This document shows positions 23,652-32,614 of a stretch of DNA of 41,816 nt, piece by piece (positions within the stretch are counted from its first letter, which is position 1; each line of letters opens with the position of its first letter). Source of the stretch: Desulfosporosinus sp. OT. GTDB lineage: Bacteria > Bacillota > Desulfitobacteriia > Desulfitobacteriales > Desulfitobacteriaceae. A program made the translations under genes and the position numbers. Under the pieces are notes generated by a model, which was not told the DNA's origin, searched no databases, and was given only the letters and a program-made list of their open reading frames with translations. The DNA lies in the NCBI RefSeq assembly GCF_000224515.1, contig NZ_AGAF01000061.1, positions 1 through 41,816 on the forward strand, in the 5' to 3' direction.

Positions 23652-24464
23652 TTAGGAACCTGCACTATTATAGCGATTTAAGCCTAACATCCAAAGTTGA
23701 AAACAGAGCCAAAAGAAAATAACTCCCACCAAGATACTGAAGAAACCCCAGTAGGGCGGATAGATGCCACTCGTTTTCCCCAACAGCAGAAGGGCCGGTA
23801 GGTAGTTGACAAAAGCAAAGGGCATAACAAAGGTCACCAGTACCTGCACGGCCCGCGGATAGATGGAGAGTGGATAGTTCATCAGGCTTTTGGCTGGCCA
23901 CATGACGACCCAATAAACTCGTTCCGAGCGGGTGGTCCAAAAGGCCATCGCTGATATTGCAATCAAAAGGCCTCCTTGAATGAGAGTTCCTCCAATCACT
24001 GCCCCTAAGAAAACAAGCCACAGCCAAACGTTCCAATGAAGATTCAGCTTCTTGTATGCTATCACCATCGCCACAATACTAAAGAGAAATTGACCAAACG
24101 CACCTACGTCAAATTTCATGGCCATAAAATGAAAAAATGGATGGATGGGTCGAACCAAAAATCGGTCAAAAGTCCCTTGAACAATGAATTGATCCAAGGT
24201 CCGAAAATGAAAGAAAAAAACAACGCAAACTCCCCATGATAACACTGAAAGGGCGAACAGAAAAAGAAGTTCCCAAAAACTCCAGCCCTCGATGGCCCCA
24301 AAGGAATAAAGCAATACCCACATCGTAATAGCCGTTCCGGCATAGGTCATGGCCCAGCCTAAAATATTCATGACAAAGGCATAACGATATTGGAGCTGGG
24401 TTCGAATGCTGACCCCAATCATATAAAAGTACATTCTCATTCCTCTTAACCAGGACTGAAGCAT
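23652..24464 (-). CDS. ABC-2 family permease (COG3694-like)
   Basis: 270 residues with about six membrane segments; the region FIVQGTFDRFLVRPIHPFFH is a family hallmark. It lies two bases after the first permease gene (24467) and 36 bases before the ATPase gene (23615), so the three genes make one exporter. The start ATG is at 24464; no second candidate looks better. Confidence 0.85.
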   Translation of the reverse strand: MLQSWLRGMRMYFYMIGVSIRTQLQYRYAFVMNILGWAMTYAGTAITMWVLLYSFGAIEGWSFWELLFLFALSVLSWGVCVVFFFHFRTLDQFIVQGTFDRFLVRPIHPFFHFMAMKFDVGAFGQFLFSIVAMVIAYKKLNLHWNVWLWLVFLGAVIGGTLIQGGLLIAISAMAFWTTRSERVYWVVMWPAKSLMNYPLSIYPRAVQVLVTFVMPFAFVNYLPALLLLGKTSGIYPPYWGFFSILVGVIFFWLCFQLWMLGLNRYNSAGS

Positions 24465-24466
24465 GA

Positions 24467-25273
24467 CTAACCCCCCTGAATAACAATTTTCATGGACGCC
24501 CTAGCCCAGACATAACGAAGAAGAGCATAACATACAGCTAACCAGACCACCTGGGTAAAGAGCGCTATCAGCAGGGCTTGCCCACTTAATTGTCCTACGA
24601 AAATGGAATTGGGCACAAAGTAAATTCCTTGAAAGGGTAAGTACAGGGCCACGTGTTCAAGCCAATTTGGAAAAAACCACAGAGGAACAACTGAGCCTGA
24701 AAATAAAGAAATTGAGAAATAGAAAATATCCTCTACCCCACCAGTTTCGACCAACCAAAAGGTAAACAAACCGAACGTCAACTCGATACAGTAGCGGATA
24801 AAATAACCCAGTGTTGCTGAAAGGATAAACAAAACCCCTTGGGAAAAGGTTGTAGGCATTATAGGGCTGATGATCAGAAAAATGGCGGTATAGAGAGGCA
24901 ACACGGCCGTAAGGAAGTAAAAGAAGATACTCCCAAAATCGGTGAAGAGCATACGCAGAGGATAATCATAGGGCTTAAGCAACTCTATGGCGATATCCCC
25001 GGTCCGTACCCGCTCCTGAATCTCCCACAACGGAGTCCCGGCACCATGGATTCCCTGTAGGGCTTGGCTTATTAAGATATAGCTCAGCATGGAATGGAAA
25101 CTGACGTTTCCTACCGAACCCTTGCCCCGATAAAGCGCATACCAAATAAACCCCCACAAGAAGAGCGTTATTACATTTCCCAGTATTCTTGTCCAAGCAT
25201 CAAAGCGATAAGCTGCTGCCCTTTGAAAGGATTTACGAGTAAACACTCCATACATCTTTAATGTTCCAATCAT
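24467..25273 (-). CDS. ABC-2 family permease (COG4587-like)
   Basis: 268 residues, about six membrane segments, N-terminus MYGVFTRKSFQRAAAYR followed by RVRTGDIAIELLKPYDYPL, the short motif typical of this permease class. First gene of the three-gene ABC exporter operon. The stop and the next start are separated by two bases. Confidence 0.87.
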   Translation of the reverse strand: MIGTLKMYGVFTRKSFQRAAAYRFDAWTRILGNVITLFLWGFIWYALYRGKGSVGNVSFHSMLSYILISQALQGIHGAGTPLWEIQERVRTGDIAIELLKPYDYPLRMLFTDFGSIFFYFLTAVLPLYTAIFLIISPIMPTTFSQGVLFILSATLGYFIRYCIELTFGLFTFWLVETGGVEDIFYFSISLFSGSVVPLWFFPNWLEHVALYLPFQGIYFVPNSIFVGQLSGQALLIALFTQVVWLAVCYALLRYVWARASMKIVIQGG

Positions 25274-25372
25274 CCTCTACCTTCACCACCATTTGTCCAG
25301 GAAAAATTCACTTACCTTATTTTGCCCTACCCACAATTAAATAGCAAATTTCACAAGCATTCTATTGCTTTA

Positions 25373-25407
25373 AGGGCTAACCTCGACGGGGTTAGCCCTT
25401 TTTTTAT
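25373..25407 (+). terminator. Strong plus-strand terminator without an upstream gene
   Basis: AAGGGCTAACC pairs with GGTTAGCCCTT around TCGACG and runs into seven Ts. On the plus strand the nearest gene is downstream (25550), and the preceding gene is on the other strand. So it is either a leader attenuator of the polyferredoxin gene or the end of a short RNA from about 25290-25370. Confidence 0.7.
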
Positions 25408-25549
25408 CATTAATGCTAGGATAATTGAGTCTTACAAAACAAACTATTTTTTTGCCAAACTTTTGCCACATTTCTTTAATAACATAAAGCTAGCAAGTTG
25501 TTAAAGTCATAACTTAAAAATTCAATCTAAACCTAAAGGAGTTGTTTAT

Positions 25550-26674
25550 GTGAAGAAACACAGAATGACAATGCATTTAAGATCGGCCCTCTTGTCATTA
25601 TGCGTTGTGCTTGTTACCTATGCTGCCTATCTCCATCAAGTATTAGGAGGAGCAAAGGCGCCTTCGATCCACGCACTGTGTCCCTTTGGAGGACTTGAAA
25701 GCCTTTACCAAGTGTTTACAACGGGCAGCTTTATTGGCAAAATTTTCGCAGGAACCATGACGCTTTTTGTCCTGACTTTAGTTCTAGCAATTCTCTTTAG
25801 ACGCAGTTTTTGCGGGTTAATTTGCCCCTTTGGCGCAATACAAGAATTCTTTGCCAAGCTTGGTCAGAAGATTTTTAAGCGGAGAAAGGTAATGCCTGCT
25901 GCGCTTGATAAGCCCTTAAGATATCTAAAGTACCTGGTCTTAGCTGTCACAGTAGTCTATGCGTGGAAGACTGCCGGACTTTGGATGGCCCCATACGACC
26001 CGTGGTCAGCCTACGGGCATCTTTCCAATGGACTAGAAAGTGTTTGGCAGGAATCAGCAGTAGGGTTAATCATCCTAGGAATTACCATTCTAGGTTCACT
26101 GATCTATGACCGTTTTTTTTGTAAATACCTTTGTCCCATGGGGGCACTTTACGGTATGATAGGAAAACTTAGCCCCTTTAAAGTAGTTAGAAATGAAAGC
26201 CTGTGTGTCAATTGTGGATTATGCACTAAGAACTGTCCCATGAATATTGATGTTCAGCACAGTTTGAAGATTTCCTCTGCAGAGTGCATTAATTGTCAGA
26301 CCTGTGTCTTAAATTGCCCCCAGACTAACACTCTGAATAGCTATGAAGGACAAAGAATAATTCAACCACTTAGCGTGATCATTATCGTATTGATAGTGTT
26401 CTTTGGCTCAATATTTGCAGCTCAGGCCGCAGGAGTCTATAGACTAACTCCAGATGCCCTCAAGGCCGGCGAAGCCATAGGATATGATGAAGTTAAAGGT
26501 TATATGAGTATCAAGGAAGCAGCGGAATCCAGTAAAACCGAACTTAAGGAATTTTACGAAACATTCAAGATCCCTGCAAACGTTCCTGCAGAAACAAAAA
26601 TGAAGGAGATCTCCACCGTTTCTCCCGGCTATGATTTTGATAATGCCAAAGAATCCCTCAAAGAACTTAAGTAA
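25550..26674 (+). CDS. Membrane polyferredoxin (NapH/RdxA-like 4Fe-4S protein)
   Basis: 374 residues. About five membrane helices, two CPxGA motifs on loops (CGLICPFGA and CKYLCPMGA), a polyferredoxin pair (CVNCGLCTKNCP and CINCQTCVLNCP), then one more helix. The C-terminal domain (about 310-374, YMSIKEAAESSKTELKEFYETFKIP) is a small helical repeat found fused to membrane Fe-S proteins in clostridia. It probably moves electrons across or along the membrane; the partner is not visible. GTG 25550 has AAAGGAG upstream. Confidence 0.85.
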   Translation: MKKHRMTMHLRSALLSLCVVLVTYAAYLHQVLGGAKAPSIHALCPFGGLESLYQVFTTGSFIGKIFAGTMTLFVLTLVLAILFRRSFCGLICPFGAIQEFFAKLGQKIFKRRKVMPAALDKPLRYLKYLVLAVTVVYAWKTAGLWMAPYDPWSAYGHLSNGLESVWQESAVGLIILGITILGSLIYDRFFCKYLCPMGALYGMIGKLSPFKVVRNESLCVNCGLCTKNCPMNIDVQHSLKISSAECINCQTCVLNCPQTNTLNSYEGQRIIQPLSVIIIVLIVFFGSIFAAQAAGVYRLTPDALKAGEAIGYDEVKGYMSIKEAAESSKTELKEFYETFKIPANVPAETKMKEISTVSPGYDFDNAKESLKELK

Positions 26675-26692
26675 TTAGCCGATAGCTTCACT

Positions 26693-28150
26693 TCAATTCG
26701 GTGGAGGGCCACCATCACCAGGTGGTCCACCCCCACCAACCAAATTAAATCCCGAACTAGAACTAGATTTGGTTGTTGGGGTAGTTGAATTCGTTCCCGT
26801 GATGACTTCTTGACCTTCTTCTAAGCCACTCTTGATTTCTACATTCGTCCCATCATCAAGACCAGTCTCCACTGGAATAAAGCGAACATTCGTGATTGCA
26901 TTTCCGGCATTATCCGTAGTTGAATTTCCGGGAACTGTAACGCCGGTTTGAGTCCCACTAGTTTTAACCGCTTCGCTAGGAACTGTTAAAACATTATTTG
27001 CTTGAGCCACTATGATATTCACATTGGCATTCATACCCGCGCGAATCAAATCGCTATCTTGATCGACCGTCGCCTTAACCTCATACGTCGTAACGTTCTC
27101 GGTGGTTGTGCCTTGTAAGGCAACGGAATCAACTGTCCCACTTATATGCTCATTCGGATACGAGTCCAGAGTAATATCTACTTTCTATCCTACTTTGCAT
27201 TGCGAGATATCCTCCTGATCTATCGAGGCAGCAACTTCAAGTTTATCTACTGTAGGAGTGATCGTAATGATTGAATTAGAGTCAGAGTCTTGACCCAGTT
27301 CAAGTGGGCAACTGACAACTATGGCATCCACCGGGGCAACAATTGCAGCATCATTCAAATCCGCATAGGCACTGACTAGTTGCGCCTGCGCAATTTGAAT
27401 GTCCGCCTGAGCCGATTGTATGTCTGCTGCCTTAGGACCCTGGGCTTGTTGATCCACTTCATATTGAGCGGATGTAACATCGGCCTGTGCAGCAACTAAG
27501 GCTTTAGACGCTCCTCCATTTTTAAGATTCTTTGCAGAGGTTAAAGAGTCCATTGCCTGATTCAGAACGGATTGAGCGGATTGGATAGAGGACGTATTTC
27601 CACTCTGCTGGGCCTTGGCTAAATTATCACTAGCCTGTTTCACATTCTGATCGGCCAAAGTGACTTGGTTATCTAAATAACTGGGATCGGCATTTTGCAT
27701 AGCCGATGTTAAACTTTGCTGCACCTTGGCCAAGGTAGCCTGAGCCTGAGCACGGGTTTGGTCATTGAAGGATTCTTCAAGATTTTGCACTTTCGACTCA
27801 GCGGAGGTAACATTGGCCTGTGCTTGCAAAACGGACGTCTTTAGCTTCGTTTCATCTATCTTGGCAAGAACTTGACCCGCTTTAACTGTATCTCCTTCCT
27901 TAACATTGAGTTCCACGATCTTCCCAGCTGTCGAAGAGCTCCCACTTGTTGGGAATGTCAACGTAATCGCGTGTGGATAGTTAATCGTTCCGGTAGCCGT
28001 GATGACCTTTTTAACGTCTGCCATTTTTGCTTCAGATGAGTTAAACGAAGCCACGGCAGGTTTCGTTGTAAAATGTTTATAGCCCCAATAACCTGCCCCC
28101 AAGAGGATGAGAAAGCCCACTACCCCTCTAGTCACCCATTTCTTATTCAT
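26693..28150 (-). pseudogene. RND/MacA-type efflux adaptor (HlyD family) interrupted by one TAG
   Basis: A single reading frame of 485 codons, signal-anchor helix near residue 10-25, biotinyl-lipoyl-like motif (ATGTIN..., VKEGDTVKAGQVLAKIDE), long coiled coil rich in Ala/Gln, then the barrel domain and a Gly/Pro tail. It is broken only by TAG at 27185-27187 (minus strand), where a Gln codon is expected (VG-stop-KVDITLDS). The rest of the frame, including residues after the stop, is intact, so the event is recent or suppressed. No macB-type ATPase/permease or other partner is adjacent. Confidence 0.88.
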
Positions 28151-28456
28151 GCTCTTTCTTCCCTTCTTCCGTTGCCAGGTGATTTATTCACAAAGTAACC
28201 CAATGGCCTAAGTCCACTTATTTATGTAGATGTGACTATCTCAGATATTAAAAATTACAACATCAAAATGAATTTCAGCTGAAACATGACTGAATGTTGG
28301 CTGAAAGTTTCTCGCTACACTGTTGCGCGATATCCTGCACAATTTGTTCATTTTTCTATAAAGAAAACTTGGCTGCCGTGCGAAGCCACTGTCTTCGTAC
28401 GTGTTAACTTGCGGAGAAGCCTTGGGGAAGGTGACTTCCCTAGTTGCACTTATGCT

Positions 28457-28493
28457 TCAGAAAGTATGCAACGAAAAGTTATACTTTCTGAAT
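28457..28493. other. Hairpin in the noncoding stretch after the DUF89 gene
   Basis: TTCAGAAAGTAT pairs with ATACTTTCTGAA around a 13-base loop. It is one of several hairpins in 28300-28540; others are CGAAG..CTTCG and GGGAAG..CTTCCC. No open frame with a ribosome site is convincing here. Confidence 0.45.
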
Positions 28494-28499
28494 TAGCTC

Positions 28500-28535
28500 A
28501 AAAAACAGGGAGGTTACCGTACGGTAACCTCCCTG
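28500..28535 (-). terminator. 30-base perfect palindrome terminator downstream of the DUF89 gene
   Basis: 28506-28535 is a perfect 15+15 palindrome (core GGTTACCGTACGGTAACC) followed on the minus strand by TTTTTT. It is the intrinsic terminator for the DUF89 gene, with a 3' leader of about 100 bases. Confidence 0.8.
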
Positions 28536-28638
28536 AAACTCTGGTCTATTCATAATAAGATGTAATTTATGCAGCTATTTAATCAAACTAGTCCACTGAA
28601 TTGTAATACTCAATATCGCCGGTAAAATAGTCAGTTCC

Positions 28639-29505
28639 TTAACTGCAGCAAAAAACCATTTCACCAAGATGAGCTCCCAAATTTTTCGCCACAATCTCAC
28701 ACTTAGCTCGCAGCAAGAAATACAACCTTCTATCCTCTTTGCCAAACGCTTCTAAAGATTCATAATTAGCCTGCCCTTTACTGATCACTAGGTCAGCCTT
28801 TTTAAAGGCCTGCATAAATTCTTCGGAACAGTCTTTGAGAATTGTTCCTAAAAAACCGCTGCCGTTAGAAATTACCCGGATTTGCTCTGTCATACCTGTC
28901 ATACCCACATGAGCCGCATCTTCCATCGTGGCATCATTCAAAATCGGTTGATCTTTAACTGCATAGGTTATCTTGATCCCAGATTCGGAAAGTTGCTCAG
29001 CTAATAGCCTATCAAACGCAATTTCGCCACTGTTATCTCCGAGAATTAATATCTCTCGGGCTTCTTTTAGTCTTTGGACGAAAGAAGCGTAATCATCCCG
29101 GGCAAAATCCTTCACCATGGCCTCCTGAATACTCCCCTCAACATCAAAATCTTTCAGGATGCCCATATCGATAATATTCCCGGCCACAGCGATTTTCAAA
29201 GCCATAAAGAGTGGATCATCACTTTGGTCAATTCTTTCTTTTAACTGGGGAAGGAGCTTGAGAGCCAATTCATTGGATTCCTTCTTAGCACTATGAAATG
29301 GATCCTCGATACCCAGCAGCTCATTGACCTTTCTGAGAATAATAGTTGAGTTCTCTGCGGGAGTCCCTTGTGGGTCTAATCCAGGAAAAAGGGGCAAAGT
29401 CTGATGAATAATCTCTCTCATTTTCTCCTCTGGGAGTTCTGTTTGTGCTAAAGTATTGAGCGTTTGCTTAATATAGCAAGGAATACAGTCCAGGGTAACG
29501 TTCAC
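28639..29505 (-). CDS. DUF89 / damage-control phosphatase family protein
   Basis: 288 residues with N-terminal CIPCYIKQ (C7, C10), the metal-site motif LGDNSGEIAFDRLL and the second site ISKGQANYE, all DUF89 hallmarks. The family comprises metal-dependent phosphatases thought to destroy damaged or side-product phosphometabolites; this Cys-containing subfamily is uncharacterised in anaerobes as far as I know. Start ATG 29505 (MNVTLDCIPC) with AGGAGG a few bases upstream in the reverse strand. Stands alone with its own terminator. Confidence 0.88.
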   Translation of the reverse strand: MNVTLDCIPCYIKQTLNTLAQTELPEEKMREIIHQTLPLFPGLDPQGTPAENSTIILRKVNELLGIEDPFHSAKKESNELALKLLPQLKERIDQSDDPLFMALKIAVAGNIIDMGILKDFDVEGSIQEAMVKDFARDDYASFVQRLKEAREILILGDNSGEIAFDRLLAEQLSESGIKITYAVKDQPILNDATMEDAAHVGMTGMTEQIRVISNGSGFLGTILKDCSEEFMQAFKKADLVISKGQANYESLEAFGKEDRRLYFLLRAKCEIVAKNLGAHLGEMVFCCS

Positions 29506-29821
29506 AACTAGGAGCCTCCTCGTTTATTTTATTTTTTAGCAGCTAGCAAGTCTAAACTCTAAGGTAATTGATAATATTATTTATTTCCAATTCGGCGCCT
29601 TACACAGAATAAATTTCACTTTTTTATTCAAACGCCCACCCGCCATGTTAAGTTGTACCTGTTGATTATATCATGCGATTCTGCCATTTAAAATTTGAAT
29701 CTAAAGAGACAAAGAAGCTCTATTACCTCGCAGTTTTCCCTTGCAGGATGCCTAGTTCAAAGTTATTCTTAATAGATGCAAGAGCAAAATGAAAGAAAAT
29801 TCAATAAACGGAGGGATATAA
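29506..29821. other. AT-rich divergent intergenic region
   Basis: 316 bases between the divergent DUF89 and DUF3786 genes. I see no open frame, hairpin or riboswitch-like element. It presumably holds both promoters, but no SigA element is convincing. Confidence 0.5.
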
Positions 29822-30460
29822 ATGGCTAAAGAAGAACTGAAAAAATACCGTGACGCTTTAGAACATGCCAAACGTGAATTTGCCAAGCGCAGCTTGTCTA
29901 AGATTCTAGACCTTTCCGGAGCAGAACCTCAGGGCGAGTCAGGGTTGGTCATCCGCTACGGGGGGGCGTTATACCAAGTCCAGTACCCTGGAGGAGATAT
30001 CAGCCCTTGTGAATTAAAGGAACACGGGGATGGGGTTGAAATAACCGACCGGATTCTTATTCTCCAATACCTAACTGAGGTTTGTGGGGTGCAGCCCAGT
30101 GGCAAATGGATCTCTTTTAGGGAAGTACCCTGGGGAAACAACCACTATGCAGCCTTTAAGCTGGAAGCAATGGAGCCTTTAGCTAAACGTTTTGGTTCCT
30201 CTCCAGCCGAGTTTGAGCTTGCCTGCCAAAAGCTTGGCGGTAAAAAACTGGCTATGGGTGACCGGGCATTTGCCATACCGGTTTTCCCCAAGCTGCAACT
30301 TGCCTTTATTCTGTGGCTGGCTGACGAAGAATGGCCTGCTCGGGCCAACATTCTCTTCGATGCTACCGCAAGCATGCACCTTAATACGGAGGGTTTAGAA
30401 GTTCTAGGCATCAACACAGCGGAGAGGATTATCTCTTTATCAGACCGCCAGGAGGAGTAA
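29822..30460 (+). CDS. DUF3786 family protein
   Basis: 212 residues. The segment ITDRILILQYLTEV followed by GKWISFREVPWGNNHYAAF is the DUF3786 core; later AMGDRAFAIPVFPKLQLAFILW and the C-terminal helix. No cofactor motif is evident. DUF3786 proteins are common in strict anaerobes, and their role is unknown. ATG 29822 has ACGGAGGG upstream. It is not clearly part of an operon. Confidence 0.88.
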   Translation: MAKEELKKYRDALEHAKREFAKRSLSKILDLSGAEPQGESGLVIRYGGALYQVQYPGGDISPCELKEHGDGVEITDRILILQYLTEVCGVQPSGKWISFREVPWGNNHYAAFKLEAMEPLAKRFGSSPAEFELACQKLGGKKLAMGDRAFAIPVFPKLQLAFILWLADEEWPARANILFDATASMHLNTEGLEVLGINTAERIISLSDRQEE

Positions 30461-30548
30461 AATAGTTCCACTGAGGCCCTTCAGCTATGCTCAATGTTAT
30501 GAAGTCGCTTGTCTGAACCTTACTTTCTAGTTGCTGTTTCTACAGTTG

Positions 30549-30634
30549 TAGGGGTAGCGCAATGTTGGAAATCGGTGCTACTGTACCCCTTGGGCACTAT
30601 GAACGCTTCCCCAGAATCCGTGTTCCTGGGGAAG
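30549..30634. other. Two hairpins in the gap after the DUF3786 gene
   Basis: AGGGGTA...TACCCCT (about 30550-30591) and CTTCCCCAG...CTGGGGAAG (30606-30634) lie between the DUF3786 stop and the next promoter. The second precedes AAAAAA on the plus strand, so on the minus strand it follows a U-run. No gene is seen here. They may be terminators of the upstream gene or a small RNA. Confidence 0.4.
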
Positions 30635-30643
30635 AAAAAATTC

Positions 30644-30672
30644 TTGACTATCTATGTATTGTTTGCTAAGCT
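30644..30672 (+). promoter_or_regulatory. SigA promoter for the Mn riboswitch leader
   Basis: TTGACT (30644-30649) and TAAGCT (30667-30672) are separated by exactly 17 bases. The start point would be near 30679, two bases before the aptamer's first stem. Confidence 0.75.
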
Positions 30673-30680
30673 AAGACAAG

Positions 30681-30765
30681 CAAGAGGGAGTAGTTTTCAA
30701 AATAGTGTCAACACACTGGCCCAAAGCCTGGCATTATTTCGCTTAAAAGCGTAACGAGACTTTTG
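30681..30765 (+). ncRNA. yybP-ykoY family (Mn2+) riboswitch
   Basis: The conserved 5' element GGGAGTAG, the internal GTCAACA, a GGCC..GGC stem and the 3' closing ACGAGAC..TTTTG occur in the yybP-ykoY order. The 5' strand CAAGAG pairs with CTTTTG to close P1. That same 3' strand (ACGAGACTTTTG) is also the left arm of the terminator at 30753-30797, so aptamer and terminator are mutually exclusive. Mn2+ should therefore switch on the downstream cation exchanger. The assignment is from memory of the consensus. Confidence 0.75.
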
Positions 30766-30797
30766 ACGTATTGAGGTACGTCAAAAGTCTCGTTTTT
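30753..30797 (+). terminator. Terminator controlled by the Mn riboswitch
   Basis: AACGAGACTTTTGACGTA pairs perfectly with TACGTCAAAAGTCTCGTT around TTGAGG and is followed by TTT. It precedes the ribosome site of the CaCA gene by a few bases. Confidence 0.85.
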
Positions 30798-30817
30798 GAT
30801 TTGAAAGGAGGAGAACA

Positions 30818-31813
30818 ATGGCACTAACTTTTGTAACACTAATTATTTCGGCAATATTAATCTATCTTAGCTGCGAATTATTCGTAAATGGAATCGAATG
30901 GGTGGGGTTAAGATACAATATCTCAAAAAATGCTGTCGGAACGATTTTGGCCGCATTTGGCACTGCTCTCCCTGAAAGTGTCGTTACCTTTATTGCAGTA
31001 GTTTTTGGAACTAATGCAAATCAAAAGGACATTGGAGTGGGGGCGGCACTCGGAGGGCCACTGGTCTTGAGCACTCTTGCATATGCTATTGTTGGACTAG
31101 GTATTATATTTTTTAGAAAGAAACGAGTTCATGGGATAAATATTGATTTAAGCAATAGTAAACTTGGTAGGGATCAGCTTTGGTTTTTAGGTATTTTTGT
31201 CTTTAAAGTTGCCTTAGGTTTTGTGGTATTCCGTGGTAAACCATTGATGGCCTTTTTATTCTTAGCTGCATACGGATTATATTTTTTCACCGAAATGAAA
31301 GAAACTGCTGATAACCATAATGAAATACTCGAGCCTCTTAAATTTCGCCCTAAGACTAAAAATCCAGAAACCCGATGGGTTTTGGTGCAAACCTTTTTAT
31401 CACTTGCTCTAATTGCGGTTGGTTCCCAGGTTTTTGTTAAGAACTTAGATCATTTAAGTCTTGCAATTGGAATTGCACCACACATTATAGCATTATTCTT
31501 AAGTCCAATAGCCACTGAACTTCCGGAAATACTTAATGCGGTAATATGGGTGAGACAAGGAAAAGAAAGGTTAGCATTAGCAAACATAAGTGGATCAATG
31601 ATGATCCAGGCCACAGTTCCTAGTGCACTTGGAATACTATTTACTCCTTGGATCTTTGACTCCTATCTTGCACTAGCAGGGTTTTTTACAATGGTATCCA
31701 TCGCTTTTCTTTGGTTAACATTAAAAAAATATCAGCTTTCCGCAAATAAACTCGTATTAGCTGCTGGGTTTTATGTATGTTTTGTAGTTACAGTCGCATT
31801 AATACACAGTTGA
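30818..31813 (+). CDS. CaCA-family cation exchanger
   Basis: 331 residues with about ten membrane helices. Two inverted alpha-repeats are visible: GTALPESVVTF (about 47-57) and IATELPEILNAVIW (about 230-243), whose PE motif binds Ca2+ or Na+ in exchangers. The upstream Mn2+ riboswitch suggests it exports Mn2+ or another divalent cation, as for other yybP-ykoY-controlled transporters; the ion is inferred. ATG 30818 has AAAGGAGGAG upstream. Confidence 0.85.
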   Translation: MALTFVTLIISAILIYLSCELFVNGIEWVGLRYNISKNAVGTILAAFGTALPESVVTFIAVVFGTNANQKDIGVGAALGGPLVLSTLAYAIVGLGIIFFRKKRVHGINIDLSNSKLGRDQLWFLGIFVFKVALGFVVFRGKPLMAFLFLAAYGLYFFTEMKETADNHNEILEPLKFRPKTKNPETRWVLVQTFLSLALIAVGSQVFVKNLDHLSLAIGIAPHIIALFLSPIATELPEILNAVIWVRQGKERLALANISGSMMIQATVPSALGILFTPWIFDSYLALAGFFTMVSIAFLWLTLKKYQLSANKLVLAAGFYVCFVVTVALIHS

Positions 31814-31919
31814 TAGATACAACTTATGAAGTAAGTCAAACAACTCCCATCTCTAGAAGGTTATTTCTTAGCGATGTCGAAAATAATGAATATTACAGAT
31901 GGTAGGACGGTGGAGATAG

Positions 31920-32567
31920 ATGGGATTATGGGTAATTTTTATGACAAGCTTAGTTATGGGATTTTCAGGAGCGATCATGCCAGGGCCTTTGCTAACGGTT
32001 ACAATTAACGAGAGTCTTCGTCGCGGTGCTAGGATTGGACCACAAATTGCCTCAGGCCATGCGCTTTTAGAGCTTGCCCTAGTGATTGCAATTTTCTTTG
32101 GTCTGGGAACCTATATCACTTTACCTTCTGTGAAAGGGACAATTGGAATTGTGGGAGGTTTATTCCTCTTTTGGATGGCATATGGAATCTTGAAGGAGTC
32201 TTTTCATGCTGTTGCCCTTGATCTTTCGGGCAAGATAACGGAAAAGGGTCTCAGTCCCTGGGTGGCAGGAATTACAGTTACTGCATCAAACCCTTATTGG
32301 TTTTTGTGGTGGGCAACGGCAGGTGCTGGTGCTTTGATGGTTGCTGCTGGTCAGGGTATCCTAGGAGCCATTAGCTTTTACATAGGGCATGTTTTATCGG
32401 ACTATATCTGGTTTATGTTCGTCGCTTTTACAGTTGCTAGAGGAAAAAGGCTCTTTACTCCGATAGTTTACCGCGTTGTTTTAGGCGTGTGTGGCTTGTT
32501 TCTTGTGGGGCTTGCAAGTTACTTTGTTTATTCAGGCACCAGTTTCTTGTTGTTGTCCAAATCTTAA
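31920..32567 (+). CDS. LysE/RhtB-family exporter
   Basis: 215 residues with six membrane helices and the LysE motif GAIMPGPLLTV near residue 18-28. The family exports amino acids or, in some members, cations. ATG 31920 has GGTGGAG upstream. It follows the CaCA gene by 106 bases on the same strand; whether it is under the same riboswitch is not clear. Confidence 0.85.
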   Translation: MGLWVIFMTSLVMGFSGAIMPGPLLTVTINESLRRGARIGPQIASGHALLELALVIAIFFGLGTYITLPSVKGTIGIVGGLFLFWMAYGILKESFHAVALDLSGKITEKGLSPWVAGITVTASNPYWFLWWATAGAGALMVAAGQGILGAISFYIGHVLSDYIWFMFVAFTVARGKRLFTPIVYRVVLGVCGLFLVGLASYFVYSGTSFLLLSKS

Positions 32568-32614
32568 GTTTAGGCAATTACAGAATGAATTCTTATTTGA
32601 CGGGATTATTTGTG

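Noticed and set aside
27185-27187. Pyrrolysine-encoding UAG in the efflux adaptor
   Set aside because: No pylT/pylS in the window and no methylamine methyltransferase context; a nonsense mutation is simpler, so it is kept only as a question.
28286-28555. Open frame of 89 codons on the plus strand
   Set aside because: It overlaps several hairpins and the perfect palindrome of a minus-strand terminator, has no ribosome site, and resembles no family; structure explains the sequence better.
30509-30754. Open frame of 81 codons on the plus strand
   Set aside because: It runs through the SigA promoter and most of the Mn riboswitch, with no ribosome site; a chance frame in an RNA leader.
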